Below, in pieces: positions 15,848 through 24,178 of a DNA stretch of 64,000 nt. The stretch lies in the NCBI GenBank assembly GCA_022616275.1, contig JAKEFB010000115.1:32814-96813 (forward strand), written 5' to 3'. Numbering within the stretch: the first letter of the stretch is position 1; each line of letters begins with the position of its first letter. The translations under genes and the position numbers were made by a program. The stretch comes from Chloroflexota bacterium. GTDB taxonomy: Bacteria > Chloroflexota > Anaerolineae > Promineifilales > Promineifilaceae. Below the pieces are notes generated by a model. That model made no database searches. It had not been told where the DNA came from and saw nothing but the letters and a program-made list of their open reading frames with translations.

Positions 15848-16449
15848 TGATTGCTCTGGTAGATAGCGGTGTCGGAAATTTGCGCTCGGTGGAGAAGGCG
15901 TTGGCCACTGTGGGGGCCGAGGTTTGTCTGACGGCCGACCCGGCGATCATCCTGGCGGCCGGGAAAGTGGCGCTGCCGGGGGTGGGGGCCTTTGGCGATA
16001 CGATGGACGGGCTGCGGCGTTGGAGCCTGGTGGGCGTCCTGGAACAGGTGGCCGGTCGGTGTACGCCGCTGCTGGGCATTTGCGTGGGCATGCAGGTCTT
16101 GTTTGAGGGCAGCGAGGAGATGGGCGACCACGCCGGGTTGGGCCTGTTGCCCGGCCGGGTGCGGCGCTTTGCCTTGCCGGGGCTAAAGGTCCCGCAAACT
16201 GGCTGGAACCAGTTGGAGCCGGTGCGGCCCAGCCCGCTATTTCGGGATTTGCCGCCGGGCAGCTACGCCTATTTCAACCACAGCTACTACTGCGACCCGG
16301 CCGACCCGGCCGACGTCCTGGCCGTCACCGAGTATGGGCTGCCCTACGCCTCGGCCGTGCAGCGTGGCAACCTCTACGGCGTCCAGTTCCACCCGGAGAA
16401 GAGCCAGGCGGTGGGGCTGGCTATCCTGCGTAATTTTGTGGCGATGTAG
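15847..16449 (+). CDS. hisH: Imidazole glycerol phosphate synthase, glutaminase subunit
   Basis: Class I glutamine amidotransferase of 200 aa that feeds ammonia to HisF. The N-terminus is [19 protein letters not shown], the nucleophile Cys is in LLGICVGMQVLF, and the His/Glu of the triad is in YGVQFHPEKSQ. ATG overlaps the hisB stop (TGATG), so it is coupled. hisA follows after one base. Product acts as a HisH-HisF heterodimer in the cytoplasm. Confidence 0.96.
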   Translation: MIALVDSGVGNLRSVEKALATVGAEVCLTADPAIILAAGKVALPGVGAFGDTMDGLRRWSLVGVLEQVAGRCTPLLGICVGMQVLFEGSEEMGDHAGLGLLPGRVRRFALPGLKVPQTGWNQLEPVRPSPLFRDLPPGSYAYFNHSYYCDPADPADVLAVTEYGLPYASAVQRGNLYGVQFHPEKSQAVGLAILRNFVAM

Positions 16450-16450
16450 G

Positions 16451-17176
16451 ATGGATACTTTTACCGTATACCCGGCGATAGATTTGCGAAAGGGGCGGGT
16501 GGTGCGGCTGGTGCAGGGAGACCCGGCCCGGCAGACGGTCTATGGGGATGACCCGGCGGCCGTAGCCCGGCGCTGGCTGGCCGCCGGGGCGAATTGGCTG
16601 CACGTGGTCAACCTGGATGGAGCTTTTGGCGAGGAAGAGTCGGCCAACATAGCTGCACTACGGGCTATCCTGGCCGCGGCCGGACCGGGCCGGGTCCAAT
16701 TTGGCGGTGGGCTACGCAGCCTGGCCGATATGGAGCAGACGCTGGAGTGGGGCGTCGGCCGGGTCATCCTGGGCACGGCCGCGGTCGAGTCGCCTGAGCT
16801 GGTAGCCGAAGCTGTCGCTCGCTTTAGCCCGGAGCGGGTGGGGGTGGGCATTGACGCTCGCGACAACCGGGTGCGGGTGAAGGGTTGGGTTGAAGCCAGC
16901 GACCTGGAGCCGGCAACGTTGGGGCGACAGTTGGCTGGACTGGGCGTTCGCACCGTGGTCTACACCAACATTGCCCGCGACGGCGCCGGTCGGGGGGTGG
17001 ACGTGGCCGCGTCGCAACAACTGGCTGAGGGCACTGGCCTGGCGGTCATTGCCTCTGGTGGGGTAGCCTCGGCCGCCGACGTGGCTGCGGTGCGGGCCGC
17101 CGGGTTGAGCGGGGTGATTGTCGGCCGGGCCCTGTACGAAGGGCAGGTCCGGCTGGAGGAGATGTTGTCATGTTAG
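16451..17176 (+). CDS. hisA: ProFAR isomerase
   Basis: (Beta-alpha)8-barrel isomerase of 241 aa that converts ProFAR to PRFAR. The catalytic Asp is in [15 protein letters not shown] (first strand), the second Asp is in [14 protein letters not shown] (fifth strand), and phosphate loops are GGGLRS and [11 protein letters not shown]. The ATG at 16451 immediately follows the hisH stop. The 3' end overlaps hisF by 7 bp. Confidence 0.95.
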   Translation: MDTFTVYPAIDLRKGRVVRLVQGDPARQTVYGDDPAAVARRWLAAGANWLHVVNLDGAFGEEESANIAALRAILAAAGPGRVQFGGGLRSLADMEQTLEWGVGRVILGTAAVESPELVAEAVARFSPERVGVGIDARDNRVRVKGWVEASDLEPATLGRQLAGLGVRTVVYTNIARDGAGRGVDVAASQQLAEGTGLAVIASGGVASAADVAAVRAAGLSGVIVGRALYEGQVRLEEMLSC

Positions 17177-17943
17177 CCAGGCGCATTATCCCCTGCCTGG
17201 ACGTGAAAGACGGCCGGGTGGTCAAGGGCGTCAACTTTGTGAATTTGCGGGACGCTGGCGACCCGGTGGAGCAGGCCCGCGTCTACGACCGGATGGGGGC
17301 CGACGAGCTGGTTTTCCTGGACATTTCGGCCACGCCGGAAGGGCGGCGGACGACGGCCGGCATGGTCCGGCGGGTGGCTGACGAGATTTTTCTACCGCTG
17401 ACGGTCGGCGGCGGCATTCGCACGATTGAGGACGTGCGGGCGCTGCTGCTGGCCGGGGCCGACAAGGTCAGTATCAATTCGGCGGCGGTGCGCGACCCGG
17501 CGCTACTGACGGGGGCGGCCGAACGGTTTGGCAGCCAGTGCGTGGTCCTGGCCATTGACGCCCGGCGGGCTGGCGATAGGCGGTGGGAGGTGTTCGTCAA
17601 CGGCGGCCGGCGTCCGGCCGGGCTGGACGCCGTCGCCTGGGCCAGGCGCGGCGTGGCGCTGGGCGCGGGCGAGATCCTGCTGACCAGCATGGACGCCGAC
17701 GGCACGCTGGCCGGCTACGACCTGGCCCTGACGCGAGCCGTGGCCGAGGCGGTCAGCGTGCCGGTCATTGCCAGCGGCGGGGCCGGCGCATTGGCCCATT
17801 TTGCCGGGGTGTTGACTGAGGGCCGGGCCGACGCCGCCCTGGCCGCCTCACTTTTTCATGACAGGAAGCTGACAGTGAGCGAAGTAAAGGACTATTTGCT
17901 GGCCCAGGGGATCCCGGTCCGGCCGGTGATGGAAGTTTTTTGA
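17170..17943 (+). CDS. hisF: Imidazole glycerol phosphate synthase, cyclase subunit
   Basis: Barrel enzyme of 257 aa that makes IGP and AICAR from PRFAR with ammonia from HisH. Typical start [22 protein letters not shown] contains the catalytic Asp. The second is in [17 protein letters not shown], and VGGGIRT and ASGGAGA form the phosphate sites. Homologous to HisA next door. Overlap with hisA implies coupled translation. Confidence 0.97.
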   Translation: MLARRIIPCLDVKDGRVVKGVNFVNLRDAGDPVEQARVYDRMGADELVFLDISATPEGRRTTAGMVRRVADEIFLPLTVGGGIRTIEDVRALLLAGADKVSINSAAVRDPALLTGAAERFGSQCVVLAIDARRAGDRRWEVFVNGGRRPAGLDAVAWARRGVALGAGEILLTSMDADGTLAGYDLALTRAVAEAVSVPVIASGGAGALAHFAGVLTEGRADAALAASLFHDRKLTVSEVKDYLLAQGIPVRPVMEVF

Positions 17944-17969
17944 CGCAAAGATGCGGAGGCACAAAAAGG

Positions 17970-18287
17970 ATGGCATTAAAATTTAATAGGAGTGGTTTGA
18001 TCCCGGCCGTGGTCCAGGACGCGGCGACGAGAGAAGTGTTGATGGTAGGCTGGATGAACGGTGAGGCGCTGCGGTTGACCCAGGAAACGAGCCAGGCCCA
18101 TTTCTGGAGCCGCAGCCGGGGCGAGCTGTGGCGTAAGGGAGCGACGTCGGGCAACACCCTGGCCGTTCAGGAAATTTTTGTGGATTGTGACAGGGATGCC
18201 CTGCTGCTGCGGGTGACGCCGGCCGGGCCAACCTGCCACACAGGGGAGCAGTCGTGTTTTTATCGCCTGCTTGAGGAGTTGGAGTAA
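17970..18287 (+). CDS. hisI: Phosphoribosyl-AMP cyclohydrolase
   Basis: Zn/Mg-dependent cyclohydrolase of 105 aa, opening the purine ring of PR-AMP. Shows FLAGSHIP-equivalent segments [27 protein letters not shown], the metal motif DCDRDALLL and [12 protein letters not shown] with two zinc Cys. It is monofunctional; hisE is separate. The start at 17970 is preceded by AAAAAGG. The C-terminal LLEELE runs into the GAGTTAGAG array, which supplies the TAA stop. Confidence 0.95.
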   Translation: MALKFNRSGLIPAVVQDAATREVLMVGWMNGEALRLTQETSQAHFWSRSRGELWRKGATSGNTLAVQEIFVDCDRDALLLRVTPAGPTCHTGEQSCFYRLLEELE

Positions 18288-18342
18288 GAGTTAGAGGATT
18301 GAGTGAATAAACTCTAACTCTAACTCAAAGCTCTAACTCTTT
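18284..18342. repeat. Inverted repeat of TAACTC/GAGTTA hexamers
   Basis: GTTAGAGGATTGAGTGAATAAACTCTAACTCTAACTC with a further CTCTAACTCT forms a hairpin between hisI and hisE. The same unit family is at 23576-23632 and 61276-61302. Confidence 0.75.
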
Positions 18343-18352
18343 GGAGGAAGAG

Positions 18353-18628
18353 ATGTTGCAGGAGTTGTTTGCTATTATTGAGGCGCGGAAAGTGGAGGCA
18401 GTGGCAGGGTCGTACACGGCCGAACTACTGGCTGGTGGTGAAGACGTGATCCTGAAAAAAGTGGGTGAGGAGGCGATGGAGGTGATCCTGGCCGCCAAAG
18501 GCCAGGGCAACCAGCGGCTGGTGGAGGAAACGGCCGATCTCTTCTACCACGTGCTGGTCTTGCTGGCCCAGCGAGGGCTGAGCCTGGCCGACGTCGAGGA
18601 GGAACTGCGCCGCCGTCACCGCCGTTGA
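18353..18628 (+). CDS. hisE: Phosphoribosyl-ATP pyrophosphatase
   Basis: All-helical MazG-related enzyme of 91 aa that hydrolyses PR-ATP to PR-AMP. The motif KKVGEEAMEVILAAKG, followed by LVEETADLFYHVLVLLA, gives the Glu/Asp Mg2+ ligands. TTGGAGGAAG is the ribosome binding site for the ATG at 18353. Last gene of the operon. Confidence 0.95.
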   Translation: MLQELFAIIEARKVEAVAGSYTAELLAGGEDVILKKVGEEAMEVILAAKGQGNQRLVEETADLFYHVLVLLAQRGLSLADVEEELRRRHRR

Positions 18629-18752
18629 AGGGGCTGGCCTGGTAATAAGGAAGCGACACAATCTAACTACAGATATACCCGCAGGTTATAGGCGGATACA
18701 TGACGCCGCGCCTGGTTCCATGCTACGATGGCTGGTGACGTTTTTATATGTG

Positions 18753-18794
18753 CTCGTTATCGAGAACCGTTCTCGTTATAGAGGACCGTTCTCG
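18753..18794. promoter_or_regulatory. Tandem operator-like palindromes
   Basis: A perfect palindrome CGAGAACCGTTCTCG is at 18761-18775, and a degenerate second copy (GAGGACCGTTCTCG) at 18781-18794. The 19-bp direct repeats start CTCGTTAT at 18753 and 18773, a spacing of two helical turns. They lie 22-60 bp before the next start codon and look like a dimeric repressor site. Confidence 0.55.
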
Positions 18795-18815
18795 TCATCG
18801 GGATTGGAGGCAGGT

Positions 18816-19307
18816 ATGAGTGTCAAAGCCCCGGCCCGGCTGCGCCAGCTTGTAGACTGGCGAGCGGCCGTCATCGCCGGCGTCGTCGCCGGCGCCGTCT
18901 TTTTGGTGCTGCAAATGATATTGTTTCCCCTGGTAACAGGCGGCGCTCCCTGGGTGGTCATGCGGATGATTGCCGCCATTGTCATGGGAGAGGGTGTGCT
19001 GCCGCCGCCGGCCGACTTCGATCCCGTCATTTTCCTGGTGGCGCTGCTGGTCAATTTTGCCCTGTCTATCCTCTTTGCCCTTATCCTGGCCGTCATTGTC
19101 CACCGCTGGGGCCTGCTGGTGGGGGTTATAGGCGGTGCGCTTTTTGGCCTGGCCGTGTACGCCATCAATTTCTACACCTTCTCCTTTTTCTTTCCCTGGT
19201 TTTTCCCTGTTCGTAGCTGGATAGATGTACTGACCCTTGTCATCTACGGCGCGGTGGCCGGCGGCGTGTACGAGGCCCTGGAAGTGGAGCGGTTTGTGCC
19301 GGTTTGA
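18816..19307 (+). CDS. Four-helix membrane protein of unknown function
   Basis: A 163-aa protein with four hydrophobic helices (AAVIAGVVAGAVFLVLQMILFP; FDPVIFLVALLVNFALSILFALIL; VGVIGGALFGLAVYAINFYTF; VDVLTLVIYGAVAGGVYEAL). ATTGGAGGCAGG precedes the ATG at 18816. No catalytic motif is seen. The upstream twin palindromes imply dedicated regulation. Confidence 0.7.
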   Translation: MSVKAPARLRQLVDWRAAVIAGVVAGAVFLVLQMILFPLVTGGAPWVVMRMIAAIVMGEGVLPPPADFDPVIFLVALLVNFALSILFALILAVIVHRWGLLVGVIGGALFGLAVYAINFYTFSFFFPWFFPVRSWIDVLTLVIYGAVAGGVYEALEVERFVPV

Positions 19308-19336
19308 GTGTTCGGCACTGGTTTTAGGAGTTGCTT

Positions 19337-20176
19337 ATGGTCGTACGACGATCGCGCGCGCGGGGAGGAATTAGCTGGGGGAGGATTATTATTGCCCTGA
19401 TTGTGGCGGCTTTTTCATTGATATCGTACTTTGGCTCCAAGGTCTATAACCCTGTTACCGACGAAGATCAGTACATCAGCATGACCAAGGAGCAAGAAAT
19501 TGCTTTGGGCTTGCAGGCGGCGCCGGAGATGGCCCAGGAGTTCGGCGGGCTGGACCCGGATGAAGACGCCCAGGCGTTTCTGGACGCCGTTTGCCAGCAG
19601 TTGACGAGCAGCAGCGACATCACCCAGGCGGACTGGCCGTTTGAGTGCCACCTCCTGGCCGACCCGGAGACGATCAACGCCTTTGCCCTGCCTGGCGGGC
19701 AGGTGTTCATTACCGCCGCCCTCTTTGACCAGTTGGAGACGGAAGGGCAACTGGCCGGGGTGATGGCCCACGAGATTGGCCACGTAGTCGCCCGCCACGG
19801 GGCGGAGCACCTGGCCAAGGCTCAGTTGACCCAGGGGTTGACCGGTGCGGCCGTCATTGCCACTTATGATCCCAACGATCCGAACAGCCAGCGGACGGCC
19901 CAGGTGGCCTTGTTGATCGGCGAGTTGATTAACTTGAAATTCAGCCGCGAGGACGAGTTAGAGTCGGATCGCCTGGGGGTGCGCTTTATGGCTGACGCCG
20001 GCTACGATCCCCGGTCGCTGATCCGGGTGATGGAGATCCTGGCGGCGGCCAGCGAAGGGGCCGGGCCGCCCGAGTTTTTCAGCACTCACCCCAACCCGGA
20101 CAACCGCATTACCCGGATTCAAGAGGCCATTGACGCGGAATTTCCTGATGGGATCCCGGAGGGGTTAATTCCATAA
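19337..20176 (+). CDS. M48-family zinc metalloprotease
   Basis: A 279-aa exported peptidase with one N-terminal membrane anchor (IIIALIVAAFSLISYFG). The zinc site is MAHEIGHVVARHGAEH, with the third ligand Glu in EDELESDRLGVRFM. It resembles BepA/LoiP-type proteins acting in the cell envelope. The C-terminal FSTHPNPDNRITRIQEAI motif is typical of the family. The ATG at 19337 follows TTAGGAG. Confidence 0.92.
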   Translation: MVVRRSRARGGISWGRIIIALIVAAFSLISYFGSKVYNPVTDEDQYISMTKEQEIALGLQAAPEMAQEFGGLDPDEDAQAFLDAVCQQLTSSSDITQADWPFECHLLADPETINAFALPGGQVFITAALFDQLETEGQLAGVMAHEIGHVVARHGAEHLAKAQLTQGLTGAAVIATYDPNDPNSQRTAQVALLIGELINLKFSREDELESDRLGVRFMADAGYDPRSLIRVMEILAAASEGAGPPEFFSTHPNPDNRITRIQEAIDAEFPDGIPEGLIP

Positions 20177-20212
20177 GCGGTGTTTTTTCGACCAGCAGCA
20201 CCCGCCTGATCA

Positions 20213-20277
20213 TTCACAATATTCGCGCCATTCGCCCGGTGTAATACGCTCATTCGCAGCCATTCGCGATTTCCTGC
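20213..20277. repeat. Array of CATTCGC units
   Basis: Repeated ATTCGCGCCATTCGCCC, CATTCGCAG and CATTCGCGA words in one orientation, the right-hand arm type of the arrays at 12588 and 15118, here without an obvious left arm. Confidence 0.6.
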
Positions 20278-20319
20278 GGCCGTTGGTTTTCTATAGGGCT
20301 GGACGGTACACTTAACAGG

Positions 20320-21288
20320 ATGCCGCCTTCCTACATTGAATGGATTCGCAGCCGGGTCGGCCGGCGCAAGATATTCCTGACTTTCGCCACCACCGTGTTG
20401 CACGACGACGCCGGGCGGATTCTGCTGCAGCGGCGGACTGACTTTGACTGGTGGGGGTTGCCCGGTGGCGTGCTGGAAATAGAGGAAGATATCTTAACCT
20501 GCGCCCGGCGCGAGTTACTGGAAGAGGTCGGGCTGGCGGCTGGCGAATTGCGATTGGTCGGCGTTTACACCGACCCGCGCTACGAGGTGACTTACCCTAA
20601 CGGCGACCAGGTCCAGCAATTTACCGTATGCTTCAGTGGCCCGTTGGCCGGCGGCCGGTTGCGGCTGGAGGAAACGGAAGTTCGCGGCGTCCGGTGGTTC
20701 GAGCCGGCCAGCCTGCCCTGGGGCGAGATTCCTCTCTGGTACACTGATATGCTACGCAACTACCTGGCCGGCGGCCCGCCGGCTTTCGAGCCGCCCGCCC
20801 GCACCGGACAGACGGCAGCCCAGATCGCCTCGGTCCGGGCGTTCATTGGCCAGGCAATGGTTATCGGCGTTGGCGGGAAAACGGCCGTCGTTCGCGACGA
20901 CGGCCGGGTGCTGATGGTCCGGCGCGGCGACAACGGCGCCTGGGTTTTCCCCGGCGGCTTTTGCGACCTGGGGGAAAACGTGGCGGCCACGGCCGTGCGG
21001 GAGATGCGGGAGGAAGCAGGGCTGGAGGTGGCGCTGGAACGCATCCTGGGCGTTTATTCCTCGCCGCACTTCCATTACACCTACCCCAACGGCGACCAGG
21101 TCAAGAGCGTGGCCGTGCTTTTCCGGGCCCGCCCGGCCGGTGGTATGGCCGGGGTGGATGGGCAGGAAAGCCTGGAACTGGCCTGGCTGACGCCGGCCGA
21201 AGTCCTGGCGAAAATGGATGGCCATCCCTTTAAGCCGCTCTACACGGCCGCCATCCAGCACCTGGACGAGGGCCACTTCGTCTTGTAA
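20320..21288 (+). CDS. Tandem Nudix hydrolase fusion
   Basis: A 322-aa protein with two Nudix domains. The first (about 18-150) has the box GGVLEIEEDILTCARRELLEEVGL. The second (about 180-310) has GGFCDLGENVAATAVREMREEAGL. Both keep the REXXEE metal ligands, so both should be active on nucleoside-diphosphate-X compounds. The two halves share YTYPNGDQV segments, which points to internal duplication. The potassium channel begins 3 bp after its stop. Confidence 0.92.
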   Translation: MPPSYIEWIRSRVGRRKIFLTFATTVLHDDAGRILLQRRTDFDWWGLPGGVLEIEEDILTCARRELLEEVGLAAGELRLVGVYTDPRYEVTYPNGDQVQQFTVCFSGPLAGGRLRLEETEVRGVRWFEPASLPWGEIPLWYTDMLRNYLAGGPPAFEPPARTGQTAAQIASVRAFIGQAMVIGVGGKTAVVRDDGRVLMVRRGDNGAWVFPGGFCDLGENVAATAVREMREEAGLEVALERILGVYSSPHFHYTYPNGDQVKSVAVLFRARPAGGMAGVDGQESLELAWLTPAEVLAKMDGHPFKPLYTAAIQHLDEGHFVL

Positions 21289-21291
21289 GCC

Positions 21292-22305
21292 ATGCTTTCT
21301 CTGAGGCGAAGCCTGGTCCCCGTGATTTTGCTGCTGACCCTGGTCTTCGGCCTGGGGACGGCCGGCTACTGGCTGATTGAAGGCTGGCCGCTGCTCGACT
21401 CGTTTTACATGACGGCTATTACCTTGACGACGGTCGGCTTTAGCGAAGTCCGGCCGCTATCTAACGATGGCCGGCTATTTACCATTGCCTTGCTTTTCCT
21501 GGGGGTGGGCACGGCCGCTTACGGCTTTAGCGCCGTGGGTGAATACGTTCTGGCCAGCGGGCTGGGGCCACGGATGAGGAGAAGGCGGATGATGCGAATT
21601 ATCAACGGCTTGCACGATCATGTCATTGTCTGCGGCTACGGCCGGGTGGGGCGCAGCGCCGTGGCGACCCTGCTGGAAAGCCAGCGAAAAGTGGTTGTCG
21701 TCGAGCTGCAGACAAGGCTGGTCGAGGAATTGCAAGAGCTGGGTGTTACTGTCGTGCATGGCGACGCTACCAGGGATGAGACGCTGCGCCAGGCTGGCAT
21801 TGAACGGGCCACGGGGTTAATGGTCTGCGGCGGCAGCGACGCCGACAACCTGTTCATCGTTCTCTCGGCCCGAACGTTGAACTCCAGGCTGCATATCGTC
21901 GCCCGCTGCGTGGTCTCGGATAACGAAAGCAAAATGCGCCGGGCCGGGGCCGACCGGGTCGTGTCGCCCTACCAGATCGGCGGCCGTCACATGGCTAACG
22001 TGCTTCTCCGGCCGCACGTGACCGAGTTCCTGGACGTGGTGACGCTGGATAGCGGCCTGGAGCTGTGGCTGGAAGAGTTGTTGATTGCGCCGGATTCGTC
22101 CCTGGCCGGCCAGACGGCGATCGAGGCCGATTTGCGCCGGCGGACCGGGGTGACGCTGGTGGCGCTGCTGCGCGGTTCGTCCCGGGCCACGCTGACGCCG
22201 GACGAAAACACCCGCTTTGAGCCCGGCGACGAGTTGATCGTCCTGGGAACGCGAGAACAACTGCTCAACCTGGAACGTCTGGCCAATGGGAAGATGGGAC
22301 ACTGA
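21292..22305 (+). CDS. Two-helix potassium channel with RCK (TrkA-N/TrkA-C) domains
   Basis: A 337-aa channel. TM1 is at about 8-28, the pore helix and selectivity filter TTVGFSE follow near 47 (TVGF replaces TVGYG), TM2 is near 68-90, then the RCK Rossmann domain with VIVCGYGRVGRSA near 106 and a TrkA-C domain at 255-330. The MthK-like layout suggests ligand-gated K+ flux, perhaps by NAD(H) or nucleotides. It is coupled to the tandem Nudix gene, whose substrates are nucleotide derivatives, a suggestive pairing. Confidence 0.88.
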   Translation: MLSLRRSLVPVILLLTLVFGLGTAGYWLIEGWPLLDSFYMTAITLTTVGFSEVRPLSNDGRLFTIALLFLGVGTAAYGFSAVGEYVLASGLGPRMRRRRMMRIINGLHDHVIVCGYGRVGRSAVATLLESQRKVVVVELQTRLVEELQELGVTVVHGDATRDETLRQAGIERATGLMVCGGSDADNLFIVLSARTLNSRLHIVARCVVSDNESKMRRAGADRVVSPYQIGGRHMANVLLRPHVTEFLDVVTLDSGLELWLEELLIAPDSSLAGQTAIEADLRRRTGVTLVALLRGSSRATLTPDENTRFEPGDELIVLGTREQLLNLERLANGKMGH

Positions 22306-22310
22306 ATAGA

Positions 22311-22381
22311 ATTTTAGATTGTGGATTGTGGATTTTAGATTGGCCTTGAATCCAAAATCTAAAATCAAAAATCCAAAATTG
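22311..22381. repeat. Inverted repeat of TTTTAGATT/GTGGATT units
   Basis: TTTTAGATTGTGGATTGTGGATTTTAGATTGG pairs with CCAAAATCTAAAATCAAAAATCCAAAAT. The same TTTTAGAT unit occurs three times at 11505-11530 before hisG. Confidence 0.8.
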
Positions 22382-22392
22382 ATGGAGTGCTG

Positions 22393-23592
22393 ATGAGTAA
22401 GGATAAGCAACCTTCCTGGGGCCAGCAGACGGCGGCCATTCACGCCGGGGACGCAGCTAACCCGTCTACCGCCGTGGTCTCGCCGATTTACCAGAGCGCC
22501 ACGTTTCGTTTTGAAGAGCCGGCCGACATTGCCACGGCGATGGTGGCCACGGCCCATCCCCAGTTTTACGGCCGCTACGCCACGCCCAATACCAAGCAGG
22601 TTGAGGCGACTGTGGCCCGGCTGGAGGGAGGCGAGGCGGCGCTGGCTGCAGCTTCCGGCATGGCCGCCATTTCCCTGGCGCTGCTTAGCCATCTGCAGGC
22701 GGGCGACCACGTGGTCGCCCAAACGACCCTTTACCCGACGACCTACAACTTAATCGCCCACAAACTGCCGACCCTCGGCATTGAGTCCACCCTGGTGGAG
22801 CAGACCGACCTGGCGGCTTTCGCCGCCGCCATCCGGCCCAATACCCGGCTGGTCTACGTGGAAAGCCCGGCCAACCCCGTTCTGTCCCTGACCGACCTGG
22901 CGGCCGTGGCCCAACTGGCCCAGACCCACCACCTGGTCGCCATAGCCGACAACACCTTTGCCACGCCGTACAACCAGCGGCCGCTGAGCCTGGGCTTTGA
23001 CGTGGTCGTCCACAGCGCCACCAAGTACCTGGCTGGCCATTCCGACGTGGTCGCCGGGGTGGTGGTCAGCAGCGCGGCGCGCGTTGAGCAGATGTGGCGC
23101 AATCATGTCATGCTGGGAGCCGTGTTACACCCCTTCGAAGCCTGGCTGGTGGAGCGAGGCTTGAAGACCTTTGGCCTGCGCCTGGCCCGGCACAATGCCA
23201 ACGCCCAGGCCGTGGCCGAATTCCTGCAGGGACACCCGGCCGTACGTCGGGTCTATTACCCCGGCCTGCCCGGCCACCCCCAACACGAGCTGGCCCGGCA
23301 GCAGATGCCCGGCGGCTTTGGCGGCATGGTCTCTTTTGACTTGCGGGGCGGCCGGGCGGCTGGCTACCATCTCTTAAAGCATCTCAAGCTGATCTGCCAG
23401 GCAGTCAGCCTGGGCGGCGTCCACTCCCTGATTACCCACCCGGCCAGCACCATTTCGGCCGTGCAAACAGACGAGGAGATTGCCGCCAGCGGCGTCTTGC
23501 CGGGGCTGGTCCGCCTGTCGGTGGGCCTGGAAGAAGCAGCCGACCTGGTGGCCGACCTGGCTCAAGCGTTGGAAGAGTTAGAGTTAGAGTAG
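22393..23592 (+). CDS. Cys/Met-metabolism PLP enzyme (trans-sulfuration family)
   Basis: A 399-aa fold-type I PLP enzyme of the cystathionine gamma-synthase, methionine gamma-lyase and O-acetylhomoserine sulfhydrylase family. Landmarks: YGRYATPNTKQVEATVARLEGGEAALA, VYVESPANPVLSLTDL, IADNTFATPYNQRPL and SATKYLAGHSDVVAG, where the Lys binds PLP. C-terminal VRLSVGLEEAADLVADL is the substrate carboxylate region. Motifs alone cannot separate lyase from synthase; methionine gamma-lyase or OAH sulfhydrylase look closest. The last residues EELELE are encoded by the GAGTTAGAG array. Confidence 0.88.
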   Translation: MSKDKQPSWGQQTAAIHAGDAANPSTAVVSPIYQSATFRFEEPADIATAMVATAHPQFYGRYATPNTKQVEATVARLEGGEAALAAASGMAAISLALLSHLQAGDHVVAQTTLYPTTYNLIAHKLPTLGIESTLVEQTDLAAFAAAIRPNTRLVYVESPANPVLSLTDLAAVAQLAQTHHLVAIADNTFATPYNQRPLSLGFDVVVHSATKYLAGHSDVVAGVVVSSAARVEQMWRNHVMLGAVLHPFEAWLVERGLKTFGLRLARHNANAQAVAEFLQGHPAVRRVYYPGLPGHPQHELARQQMPGGFGGMVSFDLRGGRAAGYHLLKHLKLICQAVSLGGVHSLITHPASTISAVQTDEEIAASGVLPGLVRLSVGLEEAADLVADLAQALEELELE

Positions 23593-23632
23593 GGAGTTAG
23601 AGTTCTGGAACTCTAACTCAAAACTCTAACTT
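23576..23632. repeat. Inverted repeat of GAGTTA units overlapping a gene end
   Basis: GAAGAGTTAGAGTTAGAGTAGGGAGTTAGAGTTC is followed by GAACTCTAACTCAAAACTCTAACT. The left arm is translated as the last residues of the PLP enzyme. Confidence 0.85.
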
Positions 23633-23708
23633 AGGGTTGCCAAGCGCGCTAACAATTAGTAGTATATAGGTACGTGCAACCTCATTCATTGCTACAACGT
23701 ATGGTGTA

Positions 23709-23777
23709 GAGATTCGAGATTCGAGATTGGAGATTATGAGCAGCCCAATGGTTGTCAATCTCTAATCTCCAATCTCC
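23709..23777. repeat. Inverted repeat of GAGATTC/GAGATTG heptamers
   Basis: GAGATTCGAGATTCGAGATTGGAGATT is mirrored by AATCTCTAATCTCCAATCTCC around a loop with GCAGCCCAATGGTTGTC. It is the same family as at 3432, 41964 and 47405. Confidence 0.85.
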
Positions 23778-23803
23778 CTTGATAAAAAGGAGCGTGGGCC
23801 AAA

Positions 23804-24169
23804 GTGTTTGATCCAGAACCCGAACTAATTACAATTGTCGAAGGGCCAACGCCGGAGTTCCGGCCGAGTCCCCATTTGTCGTTCCAATCTATTTACGAAG
23901 GCCCGGAAGATTCCGAGATTGCCATGTGCGAGCTGCGGACGCTGAAAGGGGATTCCATCCTGAAGCGCTGCCGTGACGCCTGGAAGGAAGGCCGGCCGGT
24001 CAAGCTGGATTATCCCGACCACCTGCGCCTGCGCCAACAAGTGGACGTGGTGGCCATGCGGCTGCACGAGCTGGAAGAGGGGCCGTTGCTGGTGTTGTGG
24101 ATTAGCCAGCCGGTTAATCAGCTTACCGAGGAAGAGCAGGATGAGGGCGAAGACGACGTGGGCTTTTGA
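23804..24169 (+). CDS. Small acidic hypothetical protein, 121 aa
   Basis: Begins with GTG after AAAGGAGCG and ends 9 bp before the GAF kinase, so the pair is probably one operon. Sequence is acidic, with a C-terminal EEEQDEGEDD tail and no membrane segment or known motif. It could be an accessory to the kinase, but only position supports that. Confidence 0.65.
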   Translation: MFDPEPELITIVEGPTPEFRPSPHLSFQSIYEGPEDSEIAMCELRTLKGDSILKRCRDAWKEGRPVKLDYPDHLRLRQQVDVVAMRLHELEEGPLLVLWISQPVNQLTEEEQDEGEDDVGF

Positions 24170-24178
24170 GAGCCAGGG

